In this document: positions 21,675 to 35,097 of the stretch, piece after piece
How positions within the stretch are numbered: position 1 is the first letter of the stretch
How the letters are laid out: the number at the start of each line of letters is the position of its first letter
From: Marsupella aquatica
Taxonomy: Eukaryota; Marchantiophyta
DNA: 64,000 nucleotides
Direction: 5' to 3'
NCBI GenBank assembly: GCA_973895155.1
Contig: OZ316897.1
Coordinates: 15,562,001 to 15,626,000 of the forward strand
Program-made: the position numbers and the translations under genes
Notes under the pieces: model-generated
Databases searched by the model: none
What the model was told of the DNA's origin: nothing
The model's input: only the letters and a program-made list of their open reading frames with translations

Positions 21675-23189
21675 ATGCAGCTGCTTGCTGCAGTCACGGT
21701 GGTGGTTCTTGTTGCGCTTGCACAGATCGAGGGTAGTCCGCAAGTGGCCCGGATAGATCTCATGCAATACCACCATGAGAAGTCCCCTTATGCAACACCA
21801 AACCTATCCCTCCGGGATCGAGTCAAGATCGCTGTCGCGACCAGTTTGGAGCGGGCAGAATGGTTCAATTGGAAGATTTCGAAGGGTTCCAGGTTTTCAG
21901 CCAGCAAGGCCACCGTTCCCGTGTACTCGAATCAGGGAGATTACTTAATGAGGGTTAGCGTCGGCTCTCCTCCGCAAACGAAAGTTGCCATTGCGGACAC
22001 TGGTAGTGATCTGTTCTGGTTGGAATGCAATTGCCTCTCCAGCTCCTCCTGCTTCCCCGAGCCGAATTCAGCATTTAATCCCGCTACATCGTCGTCATTT
22101 GCCACAGTTACCTGCACTGATAGGCTGTGCTCGGTCCTCCCTAGTAGCGGGTGCACGTCCAACCTTCAGTGTGCGTACTTGTACAGGTTTGAGACATTCC
22201 CATGCCCCAAGGATCACACTTTTCTCTCTGCTACTACATAATGATTTCATCCAGGCAAGATTCAGGTTTACGAGACGTGCTCTCCTTTTGCAATAATTAA
22301 ATCTCTCCTCGATCAGTTAGTTAGCTTCTGGCTTTACAATTTGGCCATTTTGGTTTTTTGTGACACTTTGGATGGTCCCCGTGTGTACTTATCGATCGCT
22401 TGTATTTGCTCGTATAGCTATGGAGATCAGTCGACCACGCAAGGTATCTTGTCGTCCGATGTCCTCTCGTTGGGATCTTCGAGCTCCACCGTCAGCTTCG
22501 GCTGTGGAGAGAGAAATCAAGGCACTTTCTTGAACACGGATGGGCTTGTCGGCCTCGGCCGGGGACCATCCTCCATCGTCAGTCAGATAGGGATCAGTGC
22601 CTTCTCATACTGTTTGACCAGCTTCTACAGTGCCACATCGAAGACCAGCTCACTGTATCTCGGCGACGCTGGTGGCTCGTATGGCTACACTCCTCTCGCT
22701 TTCAACTCGGCAAATCCCACTTTCTACTACGTGAGTTTGAATGGGATCCTCGTCGATGGTAGCCCGCTGAGCATTCCCCCAGGCACCTTTGCGATTGACT
22801 CTTCGGGTAGTGGTGGCTTCATCCTCGATTCGGGGACGACTCTCACTCAGCTCCAGATGGCGGCGTACAGCCCTCTCCTAAGCAAAGTTCAGTCCCTCAT
22901 CACCTACCCTACAGTGGATGGTTCGACCGTGGGGCTCGATGCCTGCTACCACGCGGGAACATCCAGTCCCTCCTGGCCCTCGGTCACATTCCAGTTTCAA
23001 GGTGTGGATGTCGTTCTTCCGGGTGACAATCTATTCCTCCTATTGGACAACAATGGAGATTACTGCATGGCCATTCAAGGGAGCGCATTCGGCTTCGGGA
23101 TATTCGGCAATGTACAACAGCAGAACTTCAACATTAAATACGACGTAGGGAGCAACAGGGTTGGTTTTTCTGGACCCACATCATGCTAA
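21675..23189 (+). CDS. Nepenthesin-type aspartic protease (A1 family), two exons, 427 aa
   Basis: This is a pepsin-fold endopeptidase with both catalytic motifs: DTGSDLFWLEC in exon 1 and DSGTTLTQL in exon 2. Exons are 21675-22186 and 22418-23189; the 231-bp intron is GT-AG (CAG|GTTTGA, TATAG|CTATGG) and splits a Ser codon, restoring CAYLYSYGDQSTTQG, the conserved stretch before the flap region. A hydrophobic signal peptide (MQLLAAVTVVVLVALAQ) and a short propeptide (RIDLMQYHHEKSPY) precede the mature enzyme, so secretion or vacuolar delivery is expected. Cysteine-rich sequence after the first Asp motif is characteristic of nepenthesins. An upstream in-frame ATG at 21648 is possible; I prefer 21675 for the cleaner signal peptide. 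The gene looks intact. Substrates unknown; relatives act in defence, senescence and reproduction. Confidence 0.9.
22187..22417 (+). other. Intron of the aspartic protease gene
   Basis: GTTTGAG donor and TATAG acceptor. Reading through the donor leads to a stop about 18 codons later, which supports removal. The flanking exons join in phase and rebuild the conserved YGD motif. It is T-rich before the acceptor, as is normal for plant introns. Confidence 0.85.
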
Positions 23190-25833
23190 TTCGAAGCTCC
23201 TAGCTGGCTCGCCCGGGTGGAGTGTAGATGTGGGCACAGAAAAGTACTTCCAAACGTGGTATGATTGGTAAGACAGAATGATCAATGCACAACTCTGTCA
23301 GTCACGCATTGAGTTCGGTCGACACAGATTTACGGAAATGCAGTGGCAAACTCAACTGCAATCCGTGACACCCGGCACTATTTCTGGAGGATTGCTCTTC
23401 CATCATTCGGCCTGCTGATAGGTAATGAGGGGTTTTGCCTGTCATTCGATCAGCAATTGTTTGAAATCTTCACTCCTTTCATTAGTGAGGAAATGGCAAC
23501 GTCCTCAATTCCTCCAGCACCTAGAAAATGCAGAACCGATCATATTAGCAGGTTTCTGTTCGATCATGACTTATTTGTAAATCACTGGACTTCTCGTCCA
23601 GGAAATTCAGTTTAGTTGTAGACTGGCCCTCTTTCAAAACCGGGGCCACTTATTTGTTGGAGAGGACGACGGAGTAGATTGGCAGCGCTTTAGAGCCTTC
23701 CTACTGAAAGCGCTGATTTAGATGACTTTATTTAAGATCGCTCAGATCATCAATTAATAAAGGCAATTCAATCTCTTTCCTTTGAGAGATCTGTGGATCT
23801 TTGCAAGCTCTGGTGCATGTTTGTTTCTTGTATGTACATCTTCAGCGCATCGACAATTCGTCACGGAGGCGCCATATTTCAAAATTACGAGTGGACAAGG
23901 TTGCGTCGCTTCAGTTTCAAGTGTGTAGGGAAGAAGATGGGTCCAGTACACAGGTTTATAACAAGATCGTACGTGTGGATTGAAGACTTGTGGGCTTCAA
24001 GATTATTAAATTGTATTCAGCAGACATGAGTCTGTTTCCCGTTATAGCAATAACTTCCAGTACTCACTCAATGTGGAGTACTAGAGGCCATAATTCTCAT
24101 GCAATACATCTCTTTGCCCTACCACTAGATATAGACTTCAGCCCCATTACAGCACTCGAGATCACGCAAGGTCAAAACTAAGGACATCTAGAGTACATGC
24201 TACACGAGAGCGATTGTTGGACCCTGACACAGTGCTGAAGTACCCCACACAGGTTGTAATCATCAGAGATTGCAATTTGACCAATTTGAGAGTGACTGAC
24301 CGAGACAATAATTGCAGTAAGTGCCATAGATGATCACCATTGCAGTTGCAACTGAGGTTGGACAGAATGATGAAACTTACTAACATTATGGTCAATTTAT
24401 TCTCCTCCCTTATGCTCTGAGCAAAGTTTTCTCCTCTGAAGAAACAGAGACTCGGCCTGCAGAAACTGTTTTAGTGGACGAGGTGCAGGAAAAGAGTCTT
24501 TTCAGTGGCCCGTATGTCATGCGATGCTAGCTTCCATTGCTGTGTGTATACACGTCCTTTGTACGTAATGTCACTCCCATTCCCAATCAAATCTCTCCGA
24601 AGAAAGACAGATCACTGGAGAAAGTCAATACAGAAAGAGAAAAGGAGGTCACGACACACAGAGACATTCACATTGTACGTCTGATACTTTGGATGTCTCT
24701 GAAGCCAACTATGGTCTACGGCACCAACATTGACATCGGAGGACAGCGCGCGTTGTGATCTTGTCCTTCCCTGCGTGCTGCCCTACTTTTCGTACACATC
24801 AGGTTGACTTGATAGTCTGCAGCTAGCTCGGAAATTTTCCCAAGCCCTTGTCATATGAGGATATGACAACTCACGCTTACAGGGCCCCAACATTCTGATA
24901 ACCTAGGCACCCGCATCGCCAAGCATAGAACGGATACTCATTCTAAAGTAGCTTACCCACATGTAAATAAGATAGGTGCAATAGCCTGAACCTTTGAAAG
25001 GTTTCATCCATGCTTTATCATTGAATATTAGGACGAGACAGGGGATACTGCCATGATTCGGGATGATCTGTGGACGCTTTCTCAGTTAGCTTTTGGGACT
25101 TGTGATGGTCCCTGCTCTGAACAGATTTTCTTTAAATACAAATCAAACTCTTCCTAAAGACGAGCCGCAGTGAGTTATGAGCGATGGCTACTTGACCACA
25201 ACAGAATTAATGACACCAACCCAGCTATTTTCACATTTCGTGCGTGCGGCACATCAGCGATGGAATTGATAGAGTCCTCCTTTTGCACTAACACACATGA
25301 CGTCAAGACGTGGACCTCAATTGGTTTTCGGTAGGTCAGTAGGGTAAATTCGTGCCAACCACCGCACCAATCTGAGGATCCCGACATACACAGTATTGTA
25401 GCTCAGCGCTGCCAAAATGACAGGATTCCTCAAAATAATGAGATTTTTGGGTTCTGAAGTCAGATCCACTATTAGATATAATCATTGCCATGCAAACGTA
25501 CAGATCCTTTTCTGACGATTGCGCTGGGTCCATTGCAAAACATTATGCAATGCTTGAAAGTAAAATACTCCCTCAAAAGTACAGGAACGTACTCCTCGTT
25601 GACTCGTTCAGCTTTGCATTCCAGTCCGTGGTCCATAAAGTGTCCAAACTCCATCGCCTCCCAACTCGCACCGCCGCATGCTCAAAACTTGTCGAAGTAC
25701 GGGGATGGTACAGTAATCGTACGAGTTTCTCCGCTGGCGCTACGAATTGCTACTACAGATAGTACGGTATCGGCTCTACTGTAGGCACGATCGCTTCCCA
25801 GCATTACTTCTGGCTGATCAGGTTCGAAGCTTT

Positions 25834-26075
25834 CCACAGTGCACAGCACTGTACGTACTGTACAGGCTTGTGGATAAAGTGAAAGATAGAAGGTCGCGAG
25901 TTGATCGAGATTGTTTCCACTACGCAGCAAAGTTCCGAAGTATCCTGTAATTAAGGACTGGTCGATCATGCTTAGAGCCTCCACAGTCCACAGCATTGTA
26001 TATTGTAAAGACTCGTGTATAAAGTAAAACTAGAGGGTGACGAGTTGAGATTGTGTCCACTCCAGCGCAAAGATT
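25834..26075 (+). repeat. Diverged tandem duplication, about 147-bp period
   Basis: The segment CCACAGTGCACAGCA...CTCGTGGATAAAG-type sequence at 25834-25932 recurs at 25981-26075 (CCACAGTCCACAGCA, then ACTCGTGTATAAAG and GAGATTGTGTCCACT). Similarity is clear but with many substitutions, so it is an old duplication. Confidence 0.65.
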
Positions 26076-27722
26076 CTTCTCTTGCTACCTTTTACCATTG
26101 GTTCTCTGTCACTGTTTAAGTAAAGTTTACCGTTGGAAACAAACAACAACAAGAAAGAAAAGATTCTGACAGGGATAGCCTCGCACACAGACATAATAAT
26201 GATAGGACGCTTCGCAAAGTTGGTCAGTGTGCTACAGCGAGAATGACAGCGCTCGTGCAGCTCACTGTTCTCTGCATGTGCGCTGTAGCTGATTCTCGTC
26301 ATACCTTCATGACGAGGTAGCTCGTAATAGAAAGTGATACACTCCCCAAAGTCAGAATACATGATCATTGAAAACTGAGGGAAAGAGATGTCCAAACGAG
26401 CAGGCCATCAAGCCTTGTAATGGCGCATTTTAAAGCTTCCTGATCGATACATATAAAACAATACTGTTAATTCCGAGCAACATTCACCTAAAGTCTTCTT
26501 ATCCTCATTTGAAGAAGGCAACCATACTCCACTTGAAAGGAAAAACTCTTGCAGTGACGAAGGAGGAACAAAACTTGCATATTTTCCCGATCAGTTGAAT
26601 TTGGATCAATTTCTCCCCCTCCTTGATGTCCAGGTTCTACATTGATCCTTTACTCTCCAGTGCGTGCACCTTGGTCCTTACTCGAGGTAGTCCATCAATT
26701 TCCAAGTGGAAAGAGAAACGCACGGAAAGCCAGAGACGAGCAATTGAAGAGGACGAGCAAAAGGGAGGAGGAACGAGAAGAGTTGCTTTGGTTGAAGTTT
26801 TAAGGCCCTTTGCCCAGACTGATTCCTTTCAATCGTTCTTCGAGATGTTTGAAGGTTCAGTTTGTTGTCCATCCTTAGTATTAAGTCTTGATAATCATCC
26901 TATTGCTATGAGAACTGTAAGGATGTGCTTGAGACTGTCAGATTCTAGTCCACCGAAAGAATTAATTCTCCTCTGATCTAAAGACTAAGTCGGGCTTGAT
27001 CATACAAGTTCACATCCTAGGTAGAGCTTGATATTGTCTGGGACACATGCGCAATCTGTCCATCTTGGCAGGTAACACTCGAAGAACCTATGCAACCTTT
27101 TGCTGGTCTTCCTATTTCCTCGTTGCTCTCTAGTTTCAAATCAATCGACGGACACGGCAGAATGATTCAGGTCCCCACAAAGATTGGAACTGAGCGACTA
27201 CGGTTACTTTCAGCGGTGTAACAAGATCTACAACCGCGGTGAAAATTAATCAACACGAAGACAAATCAGTGTGGAATGCTGGACTTGAAGACCGGGTTAC
27301 AGGAAAAAGGACCGATGTACCAGAGATCTACCCGACAAGCTTAGTGATTGCCAATTTCAAATGAATACTTCCTGCGGTGTCGGAACATTTTCAATCGAAA
27401 CGGACACAAAATCGGTGTGTTGTGGACTGGTGCGCATTGATTTGGTGACCCCATCGCGAAAATGGTACTTAGTGATCGTCGCATTTACTCTTAAGTTGAA
27501 GGTTTGCCTTGCAATTGGAACCATTGCATTGTTTCAGAAACGGCTCTCCAGTTCATGCCTCGTAAATATCCGTCATGCAGTATTATGGTCCGCCTCTTCG
27601 TTACGCAAATTCTGTTGCTCAAATGTACCTGGACCCGATCTAAACAACATATTCGGTTCCATTTTCAAGTCTAAGCCCCAAAAAGTTGAGCTCATTTACT
27701 CCGGGGTTCTTGCAATTGTACA

Positions 27723-27802
27723 TGCATTGGTAAAAGATAGAAACATTGTGTATGGAAAGTTCTTCTTTCCCATACATAATGTTTCTATCCTTTACCAATG
27801 CA
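27723..27802. repeat. Near-perfect 80-nt hairpin (candidate miRNA precursor or foldback)
   Basis: Arms of 37 and 38 bases are reverse complements apart from three differences, two of which would be G-U pairs in RNA, around a five-base loop TTCTT. The stem starts TGCATTGGTA and ends TACCAATGCA. There is no flanking target duplication and no related copy elsewhere in the window. The arms do not match any microRNA family that I recognise. Confidence 0.7.
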
Positions 27803-27894
27803 GCCCTACCAGGGAGACGTGGATAACTGTATTTTGACTGCCATGTTAAGGCTGATGCTTTCAAAGAGAAAAATAACCAACCAACCAATACAGG

Positions 27895-27908
27895 TTTAGG
27901 GTTTAGGG
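27895..27908 (+). repeat. Two interstitial TTTAGGG telomere-type units
   Basis: Two consecutive TTTAGGG units, the canonical plant telomere repeat. Two units are too short to imply a former chromosome end and may simply be a telo-box. Confidence 0.8.
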
Positions 27909-28147
27909 TAAACCTTTAATTGCTGACAACAGCAACCTCAGCATCAATGTGAAAGTAGAACTCACTGCCACTCTTGTTGAAACCTCGTTCATGAAGAAAA
28001 GACTACAAAAATTCACTGCCACTCCTGTCAAAAGCTGGGTGATGAACAAAAGATTTCCCAAAATCTCACTAGATTAGAGTTTTCCGTAAACTGGCAGAAG
28101 GTGGGTGATTCCTCCGTCGTTATGAGCCGGGTTCAGGGTAAGTTAAG

Positions 28148-28261
28148 CTTCCAGCTCAAGATCAACATTTGCCTGTCTGAATAGGGGATGAAAGTGCCCA
28201 AACACTTCCAGCTCAAGATCAACATTTGCCTGTCTGAATAGGGGATGAAAATGCCCAAACA
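28148..28261 (+). repeat. Tandem duplication, 57-bp unit, two copies
   Basis: The unit starts CTTCCAGCTCAAGATCAAC and is repeated once with a single visible base difference (AAAGTG versus AAAATG). It appears recent. Confidence 0.85.
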
Positions 28262-30799
28262 CTTTCAAGACATTCTCGATCCTTTCGTTTGGGAATTGTT
28301 CAATGTCCATACTCCCCCGATCCCCTCTACATCTCATCCCCTCTACTATTCAACAATGAAGTCCTTTCTGAACTCCACAATTTTGTTAGTATCAACTTTC
28401 GATTGCCCACTTTCGTGGTCATACCGGATATGGTATGCAAATATATACTCCCCGTCCAGATGGTTTAGTTTATGACCTGTCCTTAGTCTCGACAAATTTG
28501 GAAATCTAGTAATCTAGTTCCCTGGTGGGTCGGTCAATGGTGTATTAGTTTCCTCCATGGTTGGGATAGCTACAGCAAGACTGCATGTGTAGATAATTTG
28601 CAAAAATGCTTGGAGAGTGCAGCCATCCCTTTGGCAGGAAAGTCAACATTGCGTTTTATTCAGACAAGACCACAACAGTCTTGTGTAATCTTCCCGCGCG
28701 GGGAAAGGAAAGATATGGGAATTGCAATGCGTCAACTGGGCAGCCCATCAGAACTAAAGGACAATGCACGCCGAAACCAAATGAATGGAGTCCTTGGAAG
28801 GTTGAAGGGATCTTCAACCTCTGTAATCCCACTTCGATCTTGTCCTTCAAATATTAAGCAGGTTGCAGGAGGCGAGTCGGGGTAAAGAGAAAGCCTAGAA
28901 ATTCCTGCAGACGGAGCTGGTTTCTCTCAAAAAGCACCAGTAAGAAGCAAGGCCCTCCCACACAGCACAAATGAGGCGCTTTCCCGGGGGAAAAGAACCA
29001 AGTGGCACTCATATTGAAACAGAGACTTCATCACTACACACAATGACGCAAATTTAGTCATGAACATTCAATGACGTTTCATTGAACGAAATACATGGAA
29101 ATGGTCTATACAATAACTTCTCAAGCAAAAAATTAGCTTGCCGACGGTAGGATGTCCACAAGTCAAAAACTGACCACCCAGGATGATACTCTTGACTACT
29201 TCAGTACATCTTGTAATGCTGTCCACAAATTCATACCATTGACAGCGAAAGTCCCTCAAGGTCCAGGACGAAAATCCGCTTGCAATAATTGTCTGTAGAC
29301 CTTCCTGCAACACCCCCGCGACAGCTGTGGTTTTCTAAAGTCATCCTCAGTGGTTCTCTTTCCTAGGCACGTGAGGACTGTAGACTTGATTTTCCAGTGG
29401 TTAATTACAATCTACACCATCAAGCTCATTTAAGTCGCACAAATAGCAATTCAGCGTCATCATTTGTCCTCCTACACCCTAAACCCTAAAACATCACAAT
29501 TGGATTCCAACAATATTGGAACAGTGCCTCAGATTGGGAAAGTCGTGTTTCCTGAATATCAAGCAGACTTTACCTAGAAAACATAGTAATTCGAATCTGC
29601 CATCATCCATCAGAAACCCAGCCGTGGCACATCTCTCCTCTCTCTATTCAGAGAAACGGCATAATGGCCTGCCTCTCGTTTTCAGAACAATATTGTAAAT
29701 GTAACCATAGAAATACTTCTCACACAGGTGGCTACCAAGCCCAGGAAAAGAAATTGAACCATGTTCAGAAACTGCGACCAACACGTTGAACCTGTGGACA
29801 TATCACAAGAGTTTCAAGGTTTCTTCAACAATCCAGATCACTTATAGCCACCAAGATCTCATGACCAATGCAGACAACCGTTTTTACTGTTCATCACACT
29901 AGAATGAACACTAATTCAATAATTGCAACTTAAAAATATGCATCCAGCTGATCTTCTTGGGGGAGCATACCTTGCATGAGTTCTCCAAAATGTGCTGGTC
30001 CTTCGTTTCCATACTGTACTTCAATGTAATGTTTTAAATCCTGTTGCCCCAGAAACCATAAGCCAAAGGACCTCTCATCTGACATGTACACACCTCAAGA
30101 CACTTGTTATATGCAGACTCGTCAAGCCACATGACTCCTTGTCCATGGCCTTGGTATCAATTTGAGCTTGATAGGTTCAACTAGAATGATTGGAGCATGC
30201 CACTGAAAGTGATGCCTCTTCCTACGGAATCCACGAAATGCTGTCGTGGCTTACGCCTGCAACCAGATGGAATTGAGGAGCAGCTACTCATCACGAGCTT
30301 GTTGTAAGCGAGTGTCCATTGGAAAGCGAGCTTGTATCCTGTATACTGGAGAAGATCACGAAAAACTTGCTCAGTTAGTTTCCATTCGTAGACAATGCCA
30401 CATACGTCCAGTGACTTTCTGCACAAAAATTGAGGTTCGACCTTACCTGTTCTGGCCAAACCCTAATCTGCCTGACAAATTTTGAATATGGACTTTCTAA
30501 AGCTCATAATCATGATAATCAATGCATACAGCACAGTCGAAAAAGGGTCTCACAGGATAAATAGGAACTCAGCGGTCCACTCGTTCCCAGTAAACTTCAG
30601 GCTAAAAATGAAGATTGCTTTAAGCCTATGCACAACTAGATTGAGCACAGTAGGTTCTGTATAACTGCAACAGACAGAGGACAACTGAACACAGGAAAAA
30701 CAGGGAAAATCTTCAAAATATCAATCCTCAAGATATCAACCATCCACAGGCACCCAAATCCGTACAATCAAGACATTTTCAACCACTCGTAAATATAGA

Positions 30800-33700
30800 T
30801 CAAATCAAGCCACCGATGGATCGATACCTTGGCCCACTAGAAAGATCTGCAGACCGCTCTTCCTTGATGGGTTGTAGAGTGTTTGACGAAGCTGGACCGG
30901 TTGCTACTGCATCTTGACTTGTTGGAGTCGAAGCCACGTCTTGTCGAACGAATGGATGATTGAGAAGTTCCGTAGCAGTTGGCCTCTTTGCGGGATTCAC
31001 ATCCAAACAGTGCTTGACGAAATCCTTAGCAGTTTCAGATAACGTATCGGGTATGGGTGGAGCGGTTCCATGTCCCACAGTCCACAATACTCGATACTGC
31101 AGAAGAAAAAATCTTGATCACAAATGGGAAACATTACAAACACCTAGCTTCTCAAGGCTCCCAATGATTACATTGATTTCCTGTAAAATCTTGCCGTCTC
31201 CTAACTCTCACCAGACTTTGCGATCTACGTGTCGTTCACATTCAAATACAACCAAGCGATCACTACAAATCAGACACCCGCAATTTCCACCACGAGTAGT
31301 AAATCATATTGTCGCGCCCGCAGGAAGTAATCGAATTCAGCTTCTCCCATGAACCAGAAAACTTGGAATGCAAATAGACACAATGACCACATAGTAAACC
31401 ACCAACAATCGGATACTACCCAGTGTGGGCAATCACAAACCAAGCAGATTGCACAAACGCAGGACCTAACTGCATGTAACTCAGGGGTAGGAATAAGCTG
31501 CAAGATCCGACACCGATCTGAATCCCATTGTGAGTTGTCTGCACGACTACGAGAACTAGAACTAAGTTGCACTCACCCATTCCATGTCTCCAAAAGGAGG
31601 CGACCCAGTTGCCATCTCAAGAATACAACATCCCAGACTCCATATGTCGGCTGGAAGCCCGGAAAACTTTTTTGGATCAATGACCTGTAACGCAAACACC
31701 ACATGACACACCGAACAAAAGATTCAACTCAGCCGCTGACGTCAAATTCCTTCAGACTTCAGATAAAACTGCCTATTCGTCATATACACTTCTGGATATC
31801 AGGTAAGAAATAAGTGTTGCTGAAATTGAAGAAAACAGATGATATCACAGATCTTATCAGAAATAGATCAGGCTCACCTCTGGAGCCATCCAGTAAGCAC
31901 TCCCTTTGCACGACTTCATCTGATCCAAACTATTCATCTGCAAAAGGTCCAAGTGTAAGACTATTTCAGGCCCAAAATGTTCAAAGCCTCGCCAAAAAAT
32001 CAACGCCGCAGATATTACTCTATGCCAACCCCAACAAATAAAAATGTCCACTGAAGACATCAAACACAGATTTCATCTCCGCAACGCAGATAAGATCAAC
32101 AATGTACCTGTTTCGCCATGCCAAAATCGGCTACCTTGCATGTTCCATTTGTGTCAACAAGAATGTTTGCACACTTAATATCCCTGCCCAGGATACAGCG
32201 TCGTCATCAGTAGATACACGATACAGAGCAGAATTCGCTCTAGGGACAAATGCCTTCGGAAAAGCCCTGCAAGAAAATCTAGAAATAGCGCCCAAGATCA
32301 AAAGTGATACGAACCTGTGCACAATATGTCGGTCATGGAGATATTTCAGGCCCTTCAAAATCTGCCTTGTGTATGCACTAATTTGTGAGTGAGTCAGCTG
32401 AATTCTCTTACATATGGTTGCAAGTGATCCTTTGCTCACAAGCTCCAAGAAAATGTACAGTTTGCCATGTGCCTGAGGAAAAAGTTCGAGAAGTCAAAAA
32501 TGGGCAACTTCTCCGGTTTACGTTGTCAAGACAATTTACTACGACCAGAACATGCGCATCATGAGATGGTCATTTTTAAACATAGGATAAACTATGGAGG
32601 CCTCCTGAAAAACAAGATGCCATTTCCAGGGAAACAGTTCAGCAGACCTTTTCCGTGCCTAGATACTGTACAACGTTGTCGTGTTTGAACTGGCTCAACA
32701 GCTCAATTTCCTACCACAGCAACCATCGAAACAAGGGTAAACATGACAACACTGGGACCACCGGAAGAAACATGTAAAGAATATGTGTATATGACAGATG
32801 TCGAAGCACATAACACAGTTAGGGTCGAAATGAGGTCCTTCAAGTAAAGATTCGGATGCACAACCTTAAAGGACAATTTAGACAAAACTACAAAGACGAA
32901 ACTAATCCACGATACTTTGGTGCTTATCCAGTGTGAAGGGAAAGACATACCTGCATAAGCTGAGCAATACTTTGTTGCGCTTGTTTGTCTTGCTCGACCA
33001 TAGAAACCTCTTTTACTGCAAACCACATCCCAACACTGGCCCACCAACCCACTGGTTATGATCATTGGAGTGAAAAACTCTCCACAGGTCAGAACCCTTG
33101 TGCAATTTATCCTAATCTGACAGCCTAACAACAACCAGGAATGTTTCCTGAGCTCGTAGAGTATTCAAGAAAACCTTGATGACATCGGTGACTACATAGG
33201 CAAGTCAATACTACCTAAAGGTCGAACCACATTCTGATCATTTAATCGTCTGCGGATAGATTCACCGTTGACGTTCATGTTATGCCCCAAACTTACCCTT
33301 ATCTACATACGATAGAACATTCCATTGCTCCCATAGCAAAAACTTGAATGCTGGAATGCATGACCACCGCTCATTGTGCATCAAATCCTCATTCTACCAG
33401 TTGTAAGAATTCGAGAAAGCATGCACAATCGGTGGTCAGAGTGTTTACCTGTCAACGGCGTCGTAGACGGTTCCAAAAGAGCCCTGACCGAGTATGTCAC
33501 CCTTGGACCACGGATGTTTTGGACCCAATACCACCACGGGGGTTTGAACAACCGGCGGTGGCAAGTCAGGTGTTAAATTCTCACCAACTTTGACATGCTC
33601 TACTGTACTAAGAATCCTCTCTGGCACGTCTACGGTGAGGTCGGTGCGTTTCCCCTGTCCGTTCCCGTCATTGGCAGCAACACCGCTCACATCTCCATTG

Positions 33701-35097
33701 CTTTGACCCTGTCCATTCTCTTCATCGGCAGCAACACCGCTCAAATTTCCGTTGCTTAAATGTTTGGACTGTTCAGGACTTGCACCAGAAACCGACGAAC
33801 CAGCTTCAATAACGTGAGCCGAGTCCTGTTCATCGTCACTTTCAGACGCATTCTCCTTCTCGTCGTCACTTGCGCTGAAATACGAGCGAATGGCCTCTTC
33901 CGCTGCATCGGGTGCTAATGAACCCAAAATATCCTTTGTTGAGACTTGTTCCTGCGGAATTCTAAGTATACTCATTCGAGGGGGGGGTTTCAGAACCATG
34001 GGTTGAGACTTGACATTATCTTTTAGTGGTCTCCGTCTTTCGGATGACAACGATGTAGTACTAACATCTGCGGTTACCTTCCCATGAGAAACCAAGACCC
34101 TGCTCGATCTGTCACTCACTGTCGGCGCTAATCCAACTTCAAGAGTCGTGCTCGGACTTTCACTGTCCTGATGGGTGGACTTGTTTTGTAATAACTCCCC
34201 ATTATCTACAATGTCCACATGTTTCCAATTGAGACCACGTGACCCAACACTCTTGCCATTCAAAACTGATGTCTCGTCCCGCCTCGAGGGAGTAACAATG
34301 GGTATGGGTTCGCTCCGAGCCCGTTCTATTGGCTGAGCAACCACTACAGAAGCCATCCCTGTTCGCGACCTAACAGAGGCTGCTCCTGGAGGACTTCGAG
34401 TATCCGCAGGGAAGGATCCAAGCCTGGGTATATCGCAATCTCCATGACTCATGATAAAATTCTCCACACCCGCTGCTTCGTCTTGAATTTTAGCCTGACG
34501 CTGAGCTTGCCTGACGACATTCGCAAAGCCCGGCAACACCCTGTCCTTATGTGCTGCTCCTCCATTACTCTCGCGGTTGAGGGCAGCTGCTCCAGCTGAT
34601 GTTGGAGTCCTGTTCTCGACCTGAGCCCTGACCTTAGAGCCTGGTGGCGTTTGGATTAGCGGCGCTGGAAGAGCTGCATCAACTATCTCCGCCTCTGTAC
34701 GAGCAAACTGCCCGACTACTGGTGGCGACTTCTGTGGAGAAAGGTAAGGAGGAGTAGTTTCCTGAGACGAAGTAGTTCGTCTGATCATTTCATAGTCTTC
34801 ATTGTCAATACCCAGATTGGCTGGTCCGGGGAGGCCGAGGTACCTGAAAATACTGTTCATCTCCGCTACATCTTGCTTCCCGTGCACACTGAATTCCTCC
34901 AAGGCCCAATCACCTGAATGATGGGAGGACCTGTCGGAGTCATCGTCGTCATTATGGTGAAGAGTCTTGCTCGATCGTCGCCGATAAGACCCGGTGGAAT
35001 CGTAATCTATGCCTTTGTTGCCAAACGATCTATCTAATCTTGGCCGGGAGGCTCGCCCTGTGTGCGAGCTATGGCTGTGGCCTTTACTCGACGCCAT
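30800..35097 (-). CDS. MEKK1-like: MEKK1-type MAP kinase kinase kinase, full-length copy 1, eight exons, 831 aa
   Basis: A serine/threonine kinase that would phosphorylate MAPKKs. Exons: 35097-33449, 33035-32951, 32710-32648, 32472-32315, 32183-32108, 31937-31878, 31684-31577, 31096-30800; all GT-AG and phase-consistent. The N-terminal 530 residues are disordered, S/P/D-rich, with a MEKK1-family-like motif ([12 protein letters not shown], residues about 86-97) and an 18-residue tandem repeat ([13 protein letters not shown] / [13 protein letters not shown]). The C-terminal kinase domain is complete: GQGSFGTV loop, FAVKEV lysine, HRDIKCAN catalytic loop, DFG, and WMAPE after the SCKGSAY activation segment. 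An in-frame ATG at 35157 would add 20 residues, but ATG 35097 has the stronger context (AGTATGGCG). This is the only copy of three with a regulatory region. Confidence 0.92.

Larger units (their letters stand above)
23190..30799. other. Intergenic region between the protease and the first MAP3K
   Basis: No convincing gene on either strand. An AATAAA near 23755 could serve as a distant polyadenylation signal for the protease. Local structures are listed separately: a diverged tandem duplication (25834-26075), a hairpin (27723-27802), a telomere-type motif (27895-27908) and a 57-bp duplication (28148-28261). A short TACACCCTAAACCCTAAAAC telo-box-like phrase lies near 29474. The remaining sequence shows nothing I can name. 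Confidence 0.5.

Noticed and set aside
27361-27837. 158-codon plus-strand frame containing the hairpin
   Set aside because: The frame spans both arms of the inverted repeat and has no domain composition; the hairpin is the more convincing feature.
32703-33134. 143-codon minus-strand frame across exons 2-3 of MAP3K copy 1
   Set aside because: It reads intron sequence in the wrong frame; the kinase frame across this region is restored only after splicing at 33035 and 32951.
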